Shown in pieces: positions 18,079-27,754 of a DNA stretch of 64,000 nucleotides. The notes beneath the pieces are model-generated. The model was not told the DNA's origin and searched no databases. It saw only the letters and a program-made list of their open reading frames with translations. Each line of letters begins with the position of its first letter. The stretch's first letter is position 1. Source of the DNA: Sinorhizobium meliloti (lineage in GTDB: Bacteria > Pseudomonadota > Alphaproteobacteria > Rhizobiales > Rhizobiaceae). The position numbers and the translations under genes are program-made. Location of the stretch: contig NZ_CP141212.1 in the NCBI RefSeq assembly GCF_035610345.1, positions 253,976 to 317,975 of the forward strand, in the 5' to 3' direction.

Positions 18079-19080
18079 TCACAGCCAACCTCGCCGTTTG
18101 AAATAGACATACGGCAACAGGGCCGAGGCGACCATCAGCATCAGCGCATAGGGATAGCCGAACCGCCAGGTGAGTTCCGGCATCACCTCGAAGTTCATCC
18201 CGTAAATCGAGGCGACCAGGGTCGGCGGCAGAAACACGACGGCGGCGACCGAGAAGATCTTGATGATCTGGTTCTGTTCGAGGTTGATGAGCCCCAGCGT
18301 CGCGTCGAGCAGGAAATTGATCTTGTTCGACAGGAACAGCGCGTGGTCTCCGAGGGATGCCGCGTCGCGCTGAACGAGCTTTATCCGCTGCCGGCTCTCC
18401 TTGGCCGCCTTGCGGTGCGTGGACCCCTCAATGGCGACGTGATAGGCGACGAGCCTGCCAATGCTGACGAGGCTTTCGCGGATGACGGTCAGCAGGTCGC
18501 CCTTCTGGCCGATCTGCTCGATCAGCGACTGCAGGTCGCGCGTCTTCTTGGTGGCGCTGGCGTTCGACTTGCGGAAGACCTCCCGTGAGATCTGATCGAC
18601 GTCGTTGCCTGCGCGCTCCAGAGCATCCGCCGTACGGTCGATCATCGCCTCGAGCAGGCCGAGCATCACGAGCTCTCCCGTCTCGCACGCCGCGCCGTTC
18701 GGCTTCATGATGCGGTTGGCATAGACCTGGAACGGCTTCGGCTCCGCATGGCGGACCGTCACGAGGGTCGCGCCTTTGAGGATGAAGGTGACGGGCACCT
18801 TGGCCGGGTAATCGCTGTCGAGTTTGGCGGTCGCCGTCATCGTCATGAACTCGGCGCCGTCCTCCTGGTAAAGCCGGTCGGAAAGCTCGATTTCCTGCAT
18901 CTCGTCACGGGTCGGAATGGCGATGCTGAGGCGCTCCTCGACAAGGCGCGTTTCTTCGCTCGACGGATTGAAGAGATCGAACCAGATCACCGGTTCCTGG
19001 CATGCCAGGCCGTCGAGGAGGTCGACGTGCACAAGTCGGCTGTTCTGGCTTTTGTAGATGCGCAGCATTTCAGGCTCCAT
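18079..19080 (-). CDS. corA: CorA-family divalent metal transporter
   Basis: 333 residues. The long cytoplasmic funnel domain is followed by two C-terminal membrane helices, with the pore signature YGMNF (SIYGMNFEVMPEL) and the ending YVYFKRRGWL. CorA channels carry Mg2+ and sometimes Co2+ or Ni2+ inward. A second start four codons in (MLRIYKS, 19068) is equally possible. The gene sits between the imelysin-like gene and the DUF1513 gene on the same strand, 206 bases after the former, so it may have its own promoter. Confidence 0.92.
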   Translation of the reverse strand: MEPEMLRIYKSQNSRLVHVDLLDGLACQEPVIWFDLFNPSSEETRLVEERLSIAIPTRDEMQEIELSDRLYQEDGAEFMTMTATAKLDSDYPAKVPVTFILKGATLVTVRHAEPKPFQVYANRIMKPNGAACETGELVMLGLLEAMIDRTADALERAGNDVDQISREVFRKSNASATKKTRDLQSLIEQIGQKGDLLTVIRESLVSIGRLVAYHVAIEGSTHRKAAKESRQRIKLVQRDAASLGDHALFLSNKINFLLDATLGLINLEQNQIIKIFSVAAVVFLPPTLVASIYGMNFEVMPELTWRFGYPYALMLMVASALLPYVYFKRRGWL

Positions 19081-19286
19081 GGGGCCGAGTCATCCGACCG
19101 GCGGAGCCCTGATCAAATCAGGTCCGGACGGCCGTGAGCATGAAGGCTCGACTTCGACTGTCGGGGTTCATCTTGAGTTGATCCTTGTTGGTGAGACATG
19201 TCCGCGCAGGCGGCCATGGATGCGCTTTGCTCCGAAATGCCCTGCTTGTCAACCATCGGGTTCCGCAGCGTTTTCACGTTCCCGTG

Positions 19287-20414
19287 TCAGTCGCCGTCGG
19301 CGAAGGAGAATCCGGCGCCGAGGCCGATCGAACCGCCGAATTCGCGATTGAGCCGGTCGAGCAGATCGGCCGTGTTCAGTGCGATGAAATCCAGCTTGGC
19401 GCGCTGCTTCTCGTCGGCAAGCGCGTCCTCGATCGGTCCGTCGAGACCGTCCGTAGCGGCGATCAGAGCCTTGAAGAGGAAGTCGATGGAACCGGCGATC
19501 GAGCGGCTGTCGGCTGGCAGAAGGCTTTCCATCCCGGCCGTATCGAAGAGTCTCTGGAGACCACCGAGATTCGCGGAGATCGCCGGCATCGTGTTGGCCG
19601 AGCGCCAGTAGATGGCAAGTTTCGGACGGCCCCTGTCGGGCGTCCCGTCGACCGTTCCGGCGTAGAAGGGCCGCAGCCGCTGGTCCTTGATCATCTCGAC
19701 GCTGTGGACGAGCACGCCCAGAAGCTCGGTCGCGGCTTCCCTGTTGTCCCGGAAGAGCGGATTGCCCGGGCCTGGCTCCTTCCAGGCCGCCTGGATCCCG
19801 TCCGGCTTTTCCCATGCGGCAAGGAGCTCGCCCGCGATGCTCCTCAAATTCTGCGAGACCGCAAGCCCATATCGGCAGCGAAAGTCCCCTTCCTTGCCGG
19901 AGAGAACCTCCGCGCCGGTACCGTAGAGCACGAATTCGAGTGCCCCGAGGCCCTGGACGGCGACGCTCTTCCCCTTGAGGGTCTCCGGGCTTATGGCGCT
20001 CTCGTCTTTCTTGGCGAGAATTGCCTGGACCTGCTTCAAGCCCGTGCTTTTCCGGTCGGGATAGAAGAGGAAGCGTTCGAAACGGTTCTGTTCGAGGGCC
20101 GGACCGAGGCGGATGATCTCGATCGCGGACCATCTCTCGACGACGCTCGAAAAGGCCGACCGCGCGGCTTCGAGGGTCGTCTCGGAAGGTGACTTGCAGA
20201 GCCCGGCGCTCGCTTCGGAGAGGGCGTTCGTCGCCTCTGCGAGGTCTCGATAGCCGGGGATGATGAAGCCGTCCACGGCCTGCGCCATCACCCTCGGCAC
20301 GGCCGCCTCCTCGACGACACGCGGGGAAAGCGCACCGCCTTCCTGCGCCGCCGCGGGGGCAGCGAGGAATATCAGGCTAAGGGCGAGAGGAAGGCTCGCG
20401 AAGGGAAGGCGCAT
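19287..20414 (-). CDS. Imelysin-like periplasmic protein lacking the motif histidine
   Basis: 375 residues with a clear Sec signal (MRLPFASLPLALSLIFLAAP, cut after AAAQ). The helical imelysin fold is suggested by IIPGYRDLAEATNAL and AVQGLGALEFVLYG. The latter is the position of the GxHxxE motif of imelysins, where Gly replaces His (GLGALE). Such proteins follow a dihaem cytochrome in many proteobacterial iron-regulated clusters. The start overlaps the stop of the cytochrome gene (TGATG). The role is presumed to be iron binding or redox assembly in the periplasm. Confidence 0.85.
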   Translation of the reverse strand: MRLPFASLPLALSLIFLAAPAAAQEGGALSPRVVEEAAVPRVMAQAVDGFIIPGYRDLAEATNALSEASAGLCKSPSETTLEAARSAFSSVVERWSAIEIIRLGPALEQNRFERFLFYPDRKSTGLKQVQAILAKKDESAISPETLKGKSVAVQGLGALEFVLYGTGAEVLSGKEGDFRCRYGLAVSQNLRSIAGELLAAWEKPDGIQAAWKEPGPGNPLFRDNREAATELLGVLVHSVEMIKDQRLRPFYAGTVDGTPDRGRPKLAIYWRSANTMPAISANLGGLQRLFDTAGMESLLPADSRSIAGSIDFLFKALIAATDGLDGPIEDALADEKQRAKLDFIALNTADLLDRLNREFGGSIGLGAGFSFADGD

Positions 20415-21964
20415 CAGAGGGACTCCAGGAATGTGATCAGGGCTTTGCGGTCGTCCTTCGGCATGGCGGCGAAGGCATTGCGTGCCTTCGCCGCTTCGCC
20501 GCCGTGCCAGAGAATGGCTTCGGCCAGGTTTCGGGCGCGTCCGTCATGGAGAAGGAAGCTGTGCCCACTGACGGTCTTGGTCAAGCCTATGCCCCAAAGC
20601 GGGGGCGTGCGCCATTCGCGGCCACTGGCCTCGCCGACCTGCTGGCCGTCGGCGAGGCCTTCGCCCATGTCGTGCAGGAGGAAGTCGGAATAGGGCCAGA
20701 TGAGCTGAAACGCCTGCGCCTTGTGGGTGGCGTCCCGGCGGGTCACGAATTTCGGCGCATGGCAGGCGGCGCAGCCGGCTTCATGGAAGAGCCGTTTGCC
20801 CTTCAAGGTTTCCGGAAAGCTCGCCTTGCGGCGAGCAGGCACGGCAAGATTGGAGGAATAGAACGTCACGAGGTCGAGCACCGGGTCGGGGGCCTCGACC
20901 GCTCCGAGCCGCGGCTGCACGCCGTCCGGCAGATCGAGGCAGCCCGTCTGGGCAGCCGTGCAATCGCCATGACTGCGGTCGAGATCGGAGGTGGAGATGC
21001 CGATATCGACGGCAAAGGCATCGGCGACCTGCTGGCGCACGGACGGGTTCTGCGCTTTCCAGCCGAAGCGGCCGAGGGTGACGCGGCCGGTCCGGCGCTC
21101 GCGCACGAGGGCCGGCCGTCCGCTGATGCCGTCGCCGTCGCGATCCTCCGGATCGGCACGCGCCAGAATGTCGGCCTCGTGGATGGCCTCGATGAGACCG
21201 ATGCCGATCATCGGCGAGGCGACGCGCGGCGACAGCGTCGTCGCCGCATCGAGCGGTCCGTAACCGGGATCGGCGATCGCATAATGCGGCTTGCGGAGCG
21301 GGACCGTATCGCCGCCGGCAAGCGCCACCAGTTCTTCCGTATAGGTGATGTCGAGGCGGCCCTCGGCAGCAAGCCCCGGCACGGCGCTGTCCTGAAGCTG
21401 AGCACCATAGACCGGGTCGGGAAAGTTGAGCCGTGCATGGGAGGCGATCTCCGCGCGCTCGGCATCGTCGCGCGGGGCACGGGCGAGCCGAAGGAGCATC
21501 GACGTCGCGTCGGCGGCCCCCTCGGGCGGGCGGCCGCGTCCGTCGCGGGCATGACAGCTCTCGCAGGCCCTCGCATTGTAGAGCGGCCCCAGCCCGTCCG
21601 AGGCCTGCGTTGAAGAGGGTGAGGAGACCCAGAGCTTTTCGAAGAGCGCCTTGCCGAGGTGAAAATCCTGTTCGTCCTCGAAGGGGAGGTTGTCCGATGC
21701 CTGGGAGAAGATCATCCGATCCGCCCGTGCAATCGTCGTCGCAGCACCGGCCGGCATCGCTTCGAAGGGCTCAGGCCTGGAAAAATCGGTGGTTGGGCGT
21801 GTGACCGACAGAACGCGCTCGAGGTCATCGGCGGAAAGGTCGTCGCGAACAGGCGCGCACCCGACATCCGCCTTTTCCGCGATACCGCCATCGCGCGACG
21901 CCGCGGGGGCGACGCAAATGAGAGCGGCAACGGTTAGCGCGAAAAGGCGGGCAAAGACATTCAT
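20414..21964 (-). CDS. DUF1111 dihaem cytochrome c (thiol oxidoreductase-like)
   Basis: 516 residues with signal peptide MNVFARLFALTVAALICVAP. A GTG at 21985 would add seven codons. Two haem-binding motifs are visible, CESCH (NARACESCHARDGRG) and CAACH (EAGCAACHAPKF). Family blocks are RTPPLWGIGLTKTVSGHSFLLHDGRARN and the terminal ALITFLESL. It is a periplasmic electron-transfer protein related to MauG-type peroxidases. The gene is between two imelysin genes and overlaps the second. Confidence 0.9.
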   Translation of the reverse strand: MNVFARLFALTVAALICVAPAASRDGGIAEKADVGCAPVRDDLSADDLERVLSVTRPTTDFSRPEPFEAMPAGAATTIARADRMIFSQASDNLPFEDEQDFHLGKALFEKLWVSSPSSTQASDGLGPLYNARACESCHARDGRGRPPEGAADATSMLLRLARAPRDDAERAEIASHARLNFPDPVYGAQLQDSAVPGLAAEGRLDITYTEELVALAGGDTVPLRKPHYAIADPGYGPLDAATTLSPRVASPMIGIGLIEAIHEADILARADPEDRDGDGISGRPALVRERRTGRVTLGRFGWKAQNPSVRQQVADAFAVDIGISTSDLDRSHGDCTAAQTGCLDLPDGVQPRLGAVEAPDPVLDLVTFYSSNLAVPARRKASFPETLKGKRLFHEAGCAACHAPKFVTRRDATHKAQAFQLIWPYSDFLLHDMGEGLADGQQVGEASGREWRTPPLWGIGLTKTVSGHSFLLHDGRARNLAEAILWHGGEAAKARNAFAAMPKDDRKALITFLESL

Positions 21965-22012
21965 CGAGGGAGGCCGGGCCGCCACCTGTCCGTCGCGGCC
22001 CGCCTTTTCAGC

Positions 22013-23293
22013 TTATTGGAAGACGGCGCCAGGATTATCCAGGCTGTCGGAACCTTCAAGCTCCACCGTGCCGAGATCGAGTGCGGCGATGACGCGCTCG
22101 ACGGTCTTCGCCTGGGCGATCAGCCCGTCGATCGCCGCCTGAACCGTCGCATTGCCCTCCGCATTGCCCTCGCCGATCATCTGGTCATAGGCCTCGCCCG
22201 CTTCTGCGCGCTTGGCCATCGCCTGCATCTTCTCGACCGTGGTGGCGAGACCATCCTTCATTTCCTTGTCGAGGGCCGCATCCTTGGCAGCGACGAGCTC
22301 GGAAAGCGAAGGGCCGGTGAGCTTGCTGCCGTCGACGCGGGTATACTCGCCGCTATAGGCGGACTGGATGCCGATCGCGTCGTGCAGGTGCGAGTTGTGG
22401 GTGTTGTCGGAGAAGCAGTCGTGCTCCTCTTCCGGGTCGTGGAGGAGCAGGCCGAGCTTCATGCGCTCGCCCGCAAGTTCGCCGTAGGAGAGCGATCCCA
22501 TGCCGGTAAGGATCGCCACGAGGCCGGCTTTCGGGTCCGCCTCGACCGCTTTGGTCGCAGCGCCGTCCGGCGTCCAGTTTGCGACCATCTCCTTGAGGTC
22601 GGAGACGAGCAGGCTCGTCGCTGCCTTCAGATAGGCGGCGCGGCGATCGCAATTGCCGTTGGTGCAGGCCTTGGTGTCGAAATCCGTGTAGGGCCGGTTG
22701 CCGGCACCCAGGCCCGTTCCGTTCAGATCCTGCCCCCACAACAGGAATTCGATCGCGTGATAGCCGGTCGCGACATTCGCCTCGATGCCGCCTGCCTCCT
22801 GCAGCGTGCCGGAAAGGAGCTCCGGCGTGATCTCGGTGGCATCGACGTCCTGCCCGTCGATCTTGATCGCCTTGTTGGCGATGACATTGGCGGTGAAAAG
22901 GGCGTTCTCGTCGCTCTCGCTGCCGTAGCTTGCGTCGACATAGTCGATCAGGCCCTCGTCCAGCGGCCAGGCATTCACCTTGCCCTCCCATTCGTCGACG
23001 ATCGTGTTGCCGAAGCGATAGACTTCCGTTTCCTGATAGGGGTTGCGCGCCTTCAGCCAGGCCTCCCGCGCGGCCTTCAAGGTCTCCTCGCTCGGGCTTG
23101 CAATCAGCGCATCCACGGCCTTTTCCAGCGCTTCTGCCGTGGCCAGGGCATCTTCGTATTTGGCGTGCGCAATGGTCGCGTAATGCTTGACGACCGCGGC
23201 TGCGTCCGTCGCCGCATTCGCCGGCTGCAACGCCAGCGCAGATGTCGCCGTCATGAGCGCCAGCGCCGCGGCGCGGATGAAATTCTTGGTCAT
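22013..23293 (-). CDS. irpA: Imelysin-family iron-regulated periplasmic protein
   Basis: 426 residues. It begins with the Sec signal MTKNFIRAAALALMTATSAL and carries the full imelysin motif GxHxxE in TGYHAIEFLLWGQD, plus YDQMIGEGN and DLGTVELEG near the end. Homologues (IrpA, EfeO-like) bind iron in the periplasm and are iron-repressed. It is the first gene of the group. The RBS AGGAGAG lies just before the ATG. A partial Irr-type box (TTTAGAA with a degenerate second half) lies about 100 bases upstream. Confidence 0.9.
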   Translation of the reverse strand: MTKNFIRAAALALMTATSALALQPANAATDAAAVVKHYATIAHAKYEDALATAEALEKAVDALIASPSEETLKAAREAWLKARNPYQETEVYRFGNTIVDEWEGKVNAWPLDEGLIDYVDASYGSESDENALFTANVIANKAIKIDGQDVDATEITPELLSGTLQEAGGIEANVATGYHAIEFLLWGQDLNGTGLGAGNRPYTDFDTKACTNGNCDRRAAYLKAATSLLVSDLKEMVANWTPDGAATKAVEADPKAGLVAILTGMGSLSYGELAGERMKLGLLLHDPEEEHDCFSDNTHNSHLHDAIGIQSAYSGEYTRVDGSKLTGPSLSELVAAKDAALDKEMKDGLATTVEKMQAMAKRAEAGEAYDQMIGEGNAEGNATVQAAIDGLIAQAKTVERVIAALDLGTVELEGSDSLDNPGAVFQ

Positions 23294-23392
23294 GACCCTC
23301 TCCTTGTTGCTCGTCGATAGAGCGTACAGCTCCAACCCCGTGAAAAGCGCAAGAGTCATGGACCAAAAGCAAACTGGTGTCAAAGTGTATAG

Positions 23393-23409
23393 TTTAGAAC
23401 GGCTTGAAG
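23393..23409. promoter_or_regulatory. Possible Irr (iron control element) half-box upstream of irpA
   Basis: TTTAGAACGGCTTGAAG keeps all seven bases of the left half of the rhizobial ICE consensus (TTTAGAA-n3-TTCTAAA) and three of seven in the right half. The position, 100 bases before an iron-type gene, is suggestive but the match is weak. Confidence 0.3.
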
Positions 23410-23446
23410 GTGCAGCCCTGCCTGGATGGCGGGAATCCGCGCCGGC

Positions 23447-24736
23447 CTAACTCTTCCTGCCCATGAGACAGAAGAAGAATCCGTCGGTTCCGGTCGATGC
23501 CGGCGTCAGCGTCACGGTCTTCATATCGGCGGACCAGGGCTGCGCCTTGTCGGTGCCGAAGAGCGCCGCCCAGTTGTCGGCGGCCGAGAGGACTTCGAAT
23601 TCCGGATTGTCCTCGCAGAAGCCGTAGACCTGCGCCTCGTTCTCCTCCGGAAGGACGGAACAGGTGACGTATATCAGATGTCCGCCGGGGCGCACGAACT
23701 GGGCGGCACCGGCAAGCGCCTCCTCCTGCTGGGCCAATCGCTCCTCGAGGTTCTTCTGCGTCAGGCGCCATTTCGTGTCGGGACGCCGCCGCCAGGTTCC
23801 GGTCCCGGTGCATGGCGCATCGACAAGCACGCGATCGACCCGCCCTATGAGCGATGCGAGCGACTCGGTCGACTCGTGCACCTGCACGTTGCGGGTGCCG
23901 GCACGCTTCAGCCGCTCGATAATGGGCGCCAGCCGTTTGCGGTCGGCGTCGTAAGCGTGGACCTGGCCCTTATTGTTCATCGCCGCCGACATGGCCAGCG
24001 TCTTGCCGCCGCCGCCGGCGCAATAATCGAGCACCTGCTCGCCCTCGCCGGGCAAGGCGAGGTCTGCGACAATCTGCGACCCCTCGTCCTGCACCTCGAA
24101 CCAACCCTTCTGGAACGAGATTTCCGCCGTTACGTTCGGCAGGCGCGAAGCGCCCTCGCCGGCGGGAATGCGCACGCCATGCCGGGCAATCGCCGCAGGC
24201 TCGGCGCCGCTGCGCTCCAGCGCCTTCAGCACCTTTTCGCGCGTCGCCTTCAGCGTGTTGACGCGCAGATCGAGAGTCGGCCGGCCGGCAAGAGCCTTCG
24301 CCTCGGCGAGCCAGTCGTCGGAGAAATTCTCTTCGAACGAGGCCTGCGTCCATTCCGGAATATCGCCCTGCACATGCAGGGGAGCATCTTCGAGCCGTCG
24401 CTGAGCGAAGGCCTTCATCATCGCTTCCGAAGGCGCTTCGGGCGCGAACCGGTCGTCGGCAAGTTCCGCTGCAAGCGTGTCGGCGCGATAGCCCCATTGC
24501 CGGTACATGACCGCATGGCCGAGGGCTACCGGGGTGTCGCTATCCATGAGAAAGGCGTGGGAGAGTTTCATCCGCAGGGCATCATAGACGATGTTGCCGA
24601 TGGCGGCGCGGTCGCCGGAGCCGGCGAAGCGGTGGGACAGGCCCCAATCCTTGAGGGCATCGGCGACGGGTCGCCTGCGCTTTTCGATATCGTCAAGAAC
24701 CTCGATGGCTCCGGAGAGCCTTCCGCCCAATCGCAT
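23447..24736 (-). CDS. rsmB: RsmB/NOP2-family RNA m5C methyltransferase
   Basis: 429 residues. The N-terminal NusB-like helical domain is followed by a Rossmann methyltransferase with the SAM loop LDYCAGGGGKTLAM. The two catalytic cysteines are in DAPCTGTGTWRRRPD and VTCSVLPEEN. RsmB methylates C967 of 16S rRNA in E. coli. The start MRLGGRLSGAIEVLDD is chosen over longer frames. It stands alone between the imelysin cluster and an rlpA-like gene. Confidence 0.92.
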   Translation of the reverse strand: MRLGGRLSGAIEVLDDIEKRRRPVADALKDWGLSHRFAGSGDRAAIGNIVYDALRMKLSHAFLMDSDTPVALGHAVMYRQWGYRADTLAAELADDRFAPEAPSEAMMKAFAQRRLEDAPLHVQGDIPEWTQASFEENFSDDWLAEAKALAGRPTLDLRVNTLKATREKVLKALERSGAEPAAIARHGVRIPAGEGASRLPNVTAEISFQKGWFEVQDEGSQIVADLALPGEGEQVLDYCAGGGGKTLAMSAAMNNKGQVHAYDADRKRLAPIIERLKRAGTRNVQVHESTESLASLIGRVDRVLVDAPCTGTGTWRRRPDTKWRLTQKNLEERLAQQEEALAGAAQFVRPGGHLIYVTCSVLPEENEAQVYGFCEDNPEFEVLSAADNWAALFGTDKAQPWSADMKTVTLTPASTGTDGFFFCLMGRKS

Positions 24737-24872
24737 CTTCGATGAACTCCTTTTTCGCCGTGGTAGCGGCGATGACATCGAAGAGCAAGACGGCGGCCGC
24801 ATTATGTAAGGGGCGCGACCGGCCCTTGCAGTCTGGCTCGCCCGAGATGAATCGAGCGAAACCTGCGCATCG

Positions 24873-25247
24873 TCAGGAGTTGACGACGGTGTAACAGATG
24901 CTGGCGGTACCGGAGCGGATCATGCCGATCTTGGAGGCAGCCGCCTTGGAAAGATCGATCACCCGGCCGCGAATGAACGGACCGCGATCATTGATCCGGA
25001 CGACGACGGACTTGCCGTTGCGCTTGTTGGTCACCTGGACCTTCGTGCCGAATTTCAGTTTGCGATGCGCGGCGGTCAGGTGCGCGGCATTCATTCTTTC
25101 GCCGGAGGCCGTTTTGGACGAAAGCGCGTACCAGGATGCTCCCCCGCAGCCAGCGCCTGCTGCCTGACTTTCCGATGCCGAGACGAAGCCCATCCCGACG
25201 GTGAATAGTGCTGCCGCGGCAGCAGTCTTGATTTTCGCTGGCGTCAA
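24873..25247 (-). CDS. rlpA: RlpA-like double-psi beta-barrel exported protein, TTG start
   Basis: 124 residues with signal sequence [20 protein letters not shown]. The mature part is nearly only the RlpA double-psi barrel: [55 protein letters not shown]. RlpA-type proteins cut denuded peptidoglycan glycan strands or bind septal wall. There is no SPOR domain and no lipobox. No ATG precedes the signal. The best start is TTG at 25247 with AAGGGGG 6 bases upstream, which suggests limited translation. Confidence 0.83.
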   Translation of the reverse strand: MTPAKIKTAAAAALFTVGMGFVSASESQAAGAGCGGASWYALSSKTASGERMNAAHLTAAHRKLKFGTKVQVTNKRNGKSVVVRINDRGPFIRGRVIDLSKAAASKIGMIRSGTASICYTVVNS

Positions 25248-25708
25248 GCGATGCCCCCTTCGGTTTGAAAAATTCGTCAGTTCCCTTTGTTGATCGAGCT
25301 AATTGAGGTGAAACATGGCAAAAACGTGCTTCAACCGTTAAGTTTTCATTAGGAATGTCTGAAGGCTGATCGATTTTAAAAATAAACAACAGATTGAAAT
25401 AGTTTAGAATTGCGATGGAAGTTCTTTGGAATCAGCCACTAAGCCCTGCCGGTGGCGCTCCGGGCCGCGCAGTGACGCCTCCCGGAAATAAAATCATTAA
25501 AAATTTTGCTTTGGATGAAAAGTCGGGAATCGCGACCGTTGAATCCATGCTACTAGCGCCAGGGTTGTGGAAAATGGCGAAGTATAGACCGAATAATGAC
25601 AGCATAATCGTGTCAAGGCGATTCGCGTGAAATCAATACTTTCAAAACTGCATCCGACTTGCTTGTGTTCGCGCGCGATATTCTGATCGGCCTTGACGAA
25701 ATAGGTGC
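25248..25708. other. Intergenic stretch, no gene found
   Basis: 461 bases, richer in A and T than the flanks (for example AAAATCATTAAAAATTTTGC). A 71-codon forward frame (25415-25630) lacks an RBS and any recognisable pattern. It should contain the rlpA-like promoter. I see no strong hairpin followed by a T-run. Confidence 0.6.
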
Positions 25709-26584
25709 TTAATTCCGGTTCCAGGTTCCTGATGTCCACAGCTGTGCAAGCGAAACGCGATAGTTGGGGAACTCCGGATCGAAGCCCGCCTGGCGCAGTC
25801 GCGCATTGGAGACGCGCTTGTTCTCGCCGTAGAAAGAACGGGCCATGGGGGACATATCTGCGGTTTCGAACGGGATCTCGGGCGGCGGCTCGACGCCCAT
25901 CAGCCGGGCGGCTTCCTGGACCACGTCCTGTGGCGGCGCCGGCTCGTCGTCGGTCACGTTGAAGACGCCGCTCACGCCGCGCTTTGCGAGAAAGGCGCTC
26001 GCCGCGCCGATATCTTCGACGCGGATACGGTTGAAGACCTGGTTCGGCTTGATGACGCGGCGCGCCGTCCCTTCGGAGAGGTTGCGGAAGGCATTGCGGC
26101 CTGGGCCGTAGATGCCGGCGAGCCGCAGCACTGCCACCGGAATGTCGTGCTGCGCACCGTGCTCGAGCCAGGCGTTTTCGGCTTCCACACGCTCGAGCGA
26201 GCGCTGCGAGACCGGGTTGAGCGGCGTATCCTCGGTGACCCAGGCGCCGCCGTGATCGCCATAGACGCCGACCGTCGAAAGATAGCCCACCCACTCCAGC
26301 CGCGGCAGAAGGTCGGCAAGCGGCGGCGTTCCGGCGCGAAACATGGGGTCGCCATCGCGGCCCGGCGCAATCGACTGAACGAGGTGGGTGGTCTCCCTCA
26401 TCGCATCCTCGAGCTCGTCCGATATTTCCGTGCCGTCGAAGAGGATCGGGCGGATACCGGCAGCCTGAAGACGGGCGAGCTTTTCTGCGGACCGGGTGGT
26501 GCCGGTCACGGACGTCGCCAGGGGAGAGAGCGCGCTCGCGATCGCGGTGCCGGAATAGCCGGCACCAAGGATCAGGACATTCAT
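25709..26584 (-). CDS. NAD-dependent epimerase/reductase of the extended SDR type
   Basis: 291 residues. The Rossmann motif [19 protein letters not shown] is at the N-terminus, followed by the [20 protein letters not shown] active-site region and [18 protein letters not shown]. It resembles YeeZ-type NAD-binding proteins of unknown substrate. The start overlaps the stop of queG (ATGA), so they are cotranscribed, although no functional link to queuosine is known. Confidence 0.86.
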   Translation of the reverse strand: MNVLILGAGYSGTAIASALSPLATSVTGTTRSAEKLARLQAAGIRPILFDGTEISDELEDAMRETTHLVQSIAPGRDGDPMFRAGTPPLADLLPRLEWVGYLSTVGVYGDHGGAWVTEDTPLNPVSQRSLERVEAENAWLEHGAQHDIPVAVLRLAGIYGPGRNAFRNLSEGTARRVIKPNQVFNRIRVEDIGAASAFLAKRGVSGVFNVTDDEPAPPQDVVQEAARLMGVEPPPEIPFETADMSPMARSFYGENKRVSNARLRQAGFDPEFPNYRVSLAQLWTSGTWNRN

Positions 26585-27744
26585 CGGTTCACTCCCGCCA
26601 TTTGCCATTCCGCAAGAACCTCGTCATCGGTTTCAGGCCCGCATTGCCGGGCGAAGACCGCCAGATCGGCGGATGAAATCAGTCGCGAAAGCGCCCAGAC
26701 CGCCATCCCCCTGACGGTGGGCGACGCATCGGCCGCCAGCGCCTTGCAGACCTCTGTCAGGCTCTTCTCACCGGAATTTCCGGCGGCGATCAAGGCATTT
26801 CGGACGAAACGATCACGCCCGATGCGCTTTACCGGCGATCCGGAAAAGAAGGCCCGGAAACCTGTGTCGTCGAGCGTCAGCAGGAAGGAGAGCTCCGGTT
26901 CCTTGAGATCATCTCGCGCCTGGAGCTTCATTTCCGATGCCGAGCGCGCGAACTTGTTCCAGGGACAGGCGGCGAGACAGTCGTCGCAGCCATAGATGCG
27001 GTTACCGATCAGCGGCCGTAACTCAGGCGCAATCGATCCCTTGTGCTCGATCGTGAGATAGGAGATGCAGCGTCGCGCGTCGATGCGGTAGGGCGCCGGG
27101 AAGGCATCGGTCGGACAGGCGTCGAGGCAGGCCCGGCAAGAGCCGCAATGGTCGCGTTCCGGCTCGTCCAGTTCCAGTTCGGCTGTCGTGAAGAGGCTGC
27201 CGAGAAAGAGCCAGGAGCCGAATTCGCGGCTGACCAGATTGGTGTGCTTGCCCTGCCAGCCGATGCCGGCCTTTTCCGCAAGCGGTTTCTCCATGACGGG
27301 GGCGGTGTCGACGAAGACCTTCACGTCCTCGCCCGCCCGCGCGGCAAAGCGCGTGGCGATCTCCTTCAGCCGGCCCTTGACCACGTCGTGATAGTCGCGA
27401 TTGCGGGCGTAGACGGAGATCGCGCCGCGATCGCGTCTGGCGAGGACGTCGCGCGGGTCGTCCTCGGGAGCGTAATTCATGCCGAAGAGGACGATCGAGC
27501 GCACTTCGCTCCAGAGGACGCGCGGATCGGATCGGCGCTCGGCTGTCTCGGCGAGCCAGTCCATCGTACCATGAGCGCCGGCAGCCAGGAACTGCCTCAG
27601 CCGCTCGGGCGCGTCGGGTATGGCATCCGGATGGGTGATGCGACAGATGTCGAATCCCTTGGCCGCGGCTTCCTCTTTCAGGAAGGCGGTGAGGGTCCGT
27701 CGTTTCCTGCCCTGGTTCTCCGCTTTTGCAGCGTCGCCGGGCAT
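26581..27744 (-). CDS. queG: Epoxyqueuosine reductase
   Basis: 387 residues. It performs the last step of queuosine synthesis, reducing epoxyqueuosine in tRNA with a cobalamin cofactor. Two [4Fe-4S] ferredoxin motifs are present: [16 protein letters not shown] and [14 protein letters not shown]. There is a HEAT-like C-terminal tail. The start [10 protein letters not shown] has AAGGA 7 bases upstream and follows the GST stop by 10 bases. An earlier in-frame start would overlap that gene. Middle gene of a GST-queG-SDR unit. Confidence 0.94.
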   Translation of the reverse strand: MPGDAAKAENQGRKRRTLTAFLKEEAAAKGFDICRITHPDAIPDAPERLRQFLAAGAHGTMDWLAETAERRSDPRVLWSEVRSIVLFGMNYAPEDDPRDVLARRDRGAISVYARNRDYHDVVKGRLKEIATRFAARAGEDVKVFVDTAPVMEKPLAEKAGIGWQGKHTNLVSREFGSWLFLGSLFTTAELELDEPERDHCGSCRACLDACPTDAFPAPYRIDARRCISYLTIEHKGSIAPELRPLIGNRIYGCDDCLAACPWNKFARSASEMKLQARDDLKEPELSFLLTLDDTGFRAFFSGSPVKRIGRDRFVRNALIAAGNSGEKSLTEVCKALAADASPTVRGMAVWALSRLISSADLAVFARQCGPETDDEVLAEWQMAGVNR

Positions 27745-27754
27745 GATCTGGTCC

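Noticed and set aside
25415..25630. Forward 71-codon frame in the gap after the rlpA-like gene
   Set aside because: No RBS, no recognisable pattern, atypical codon use; probably incidental.
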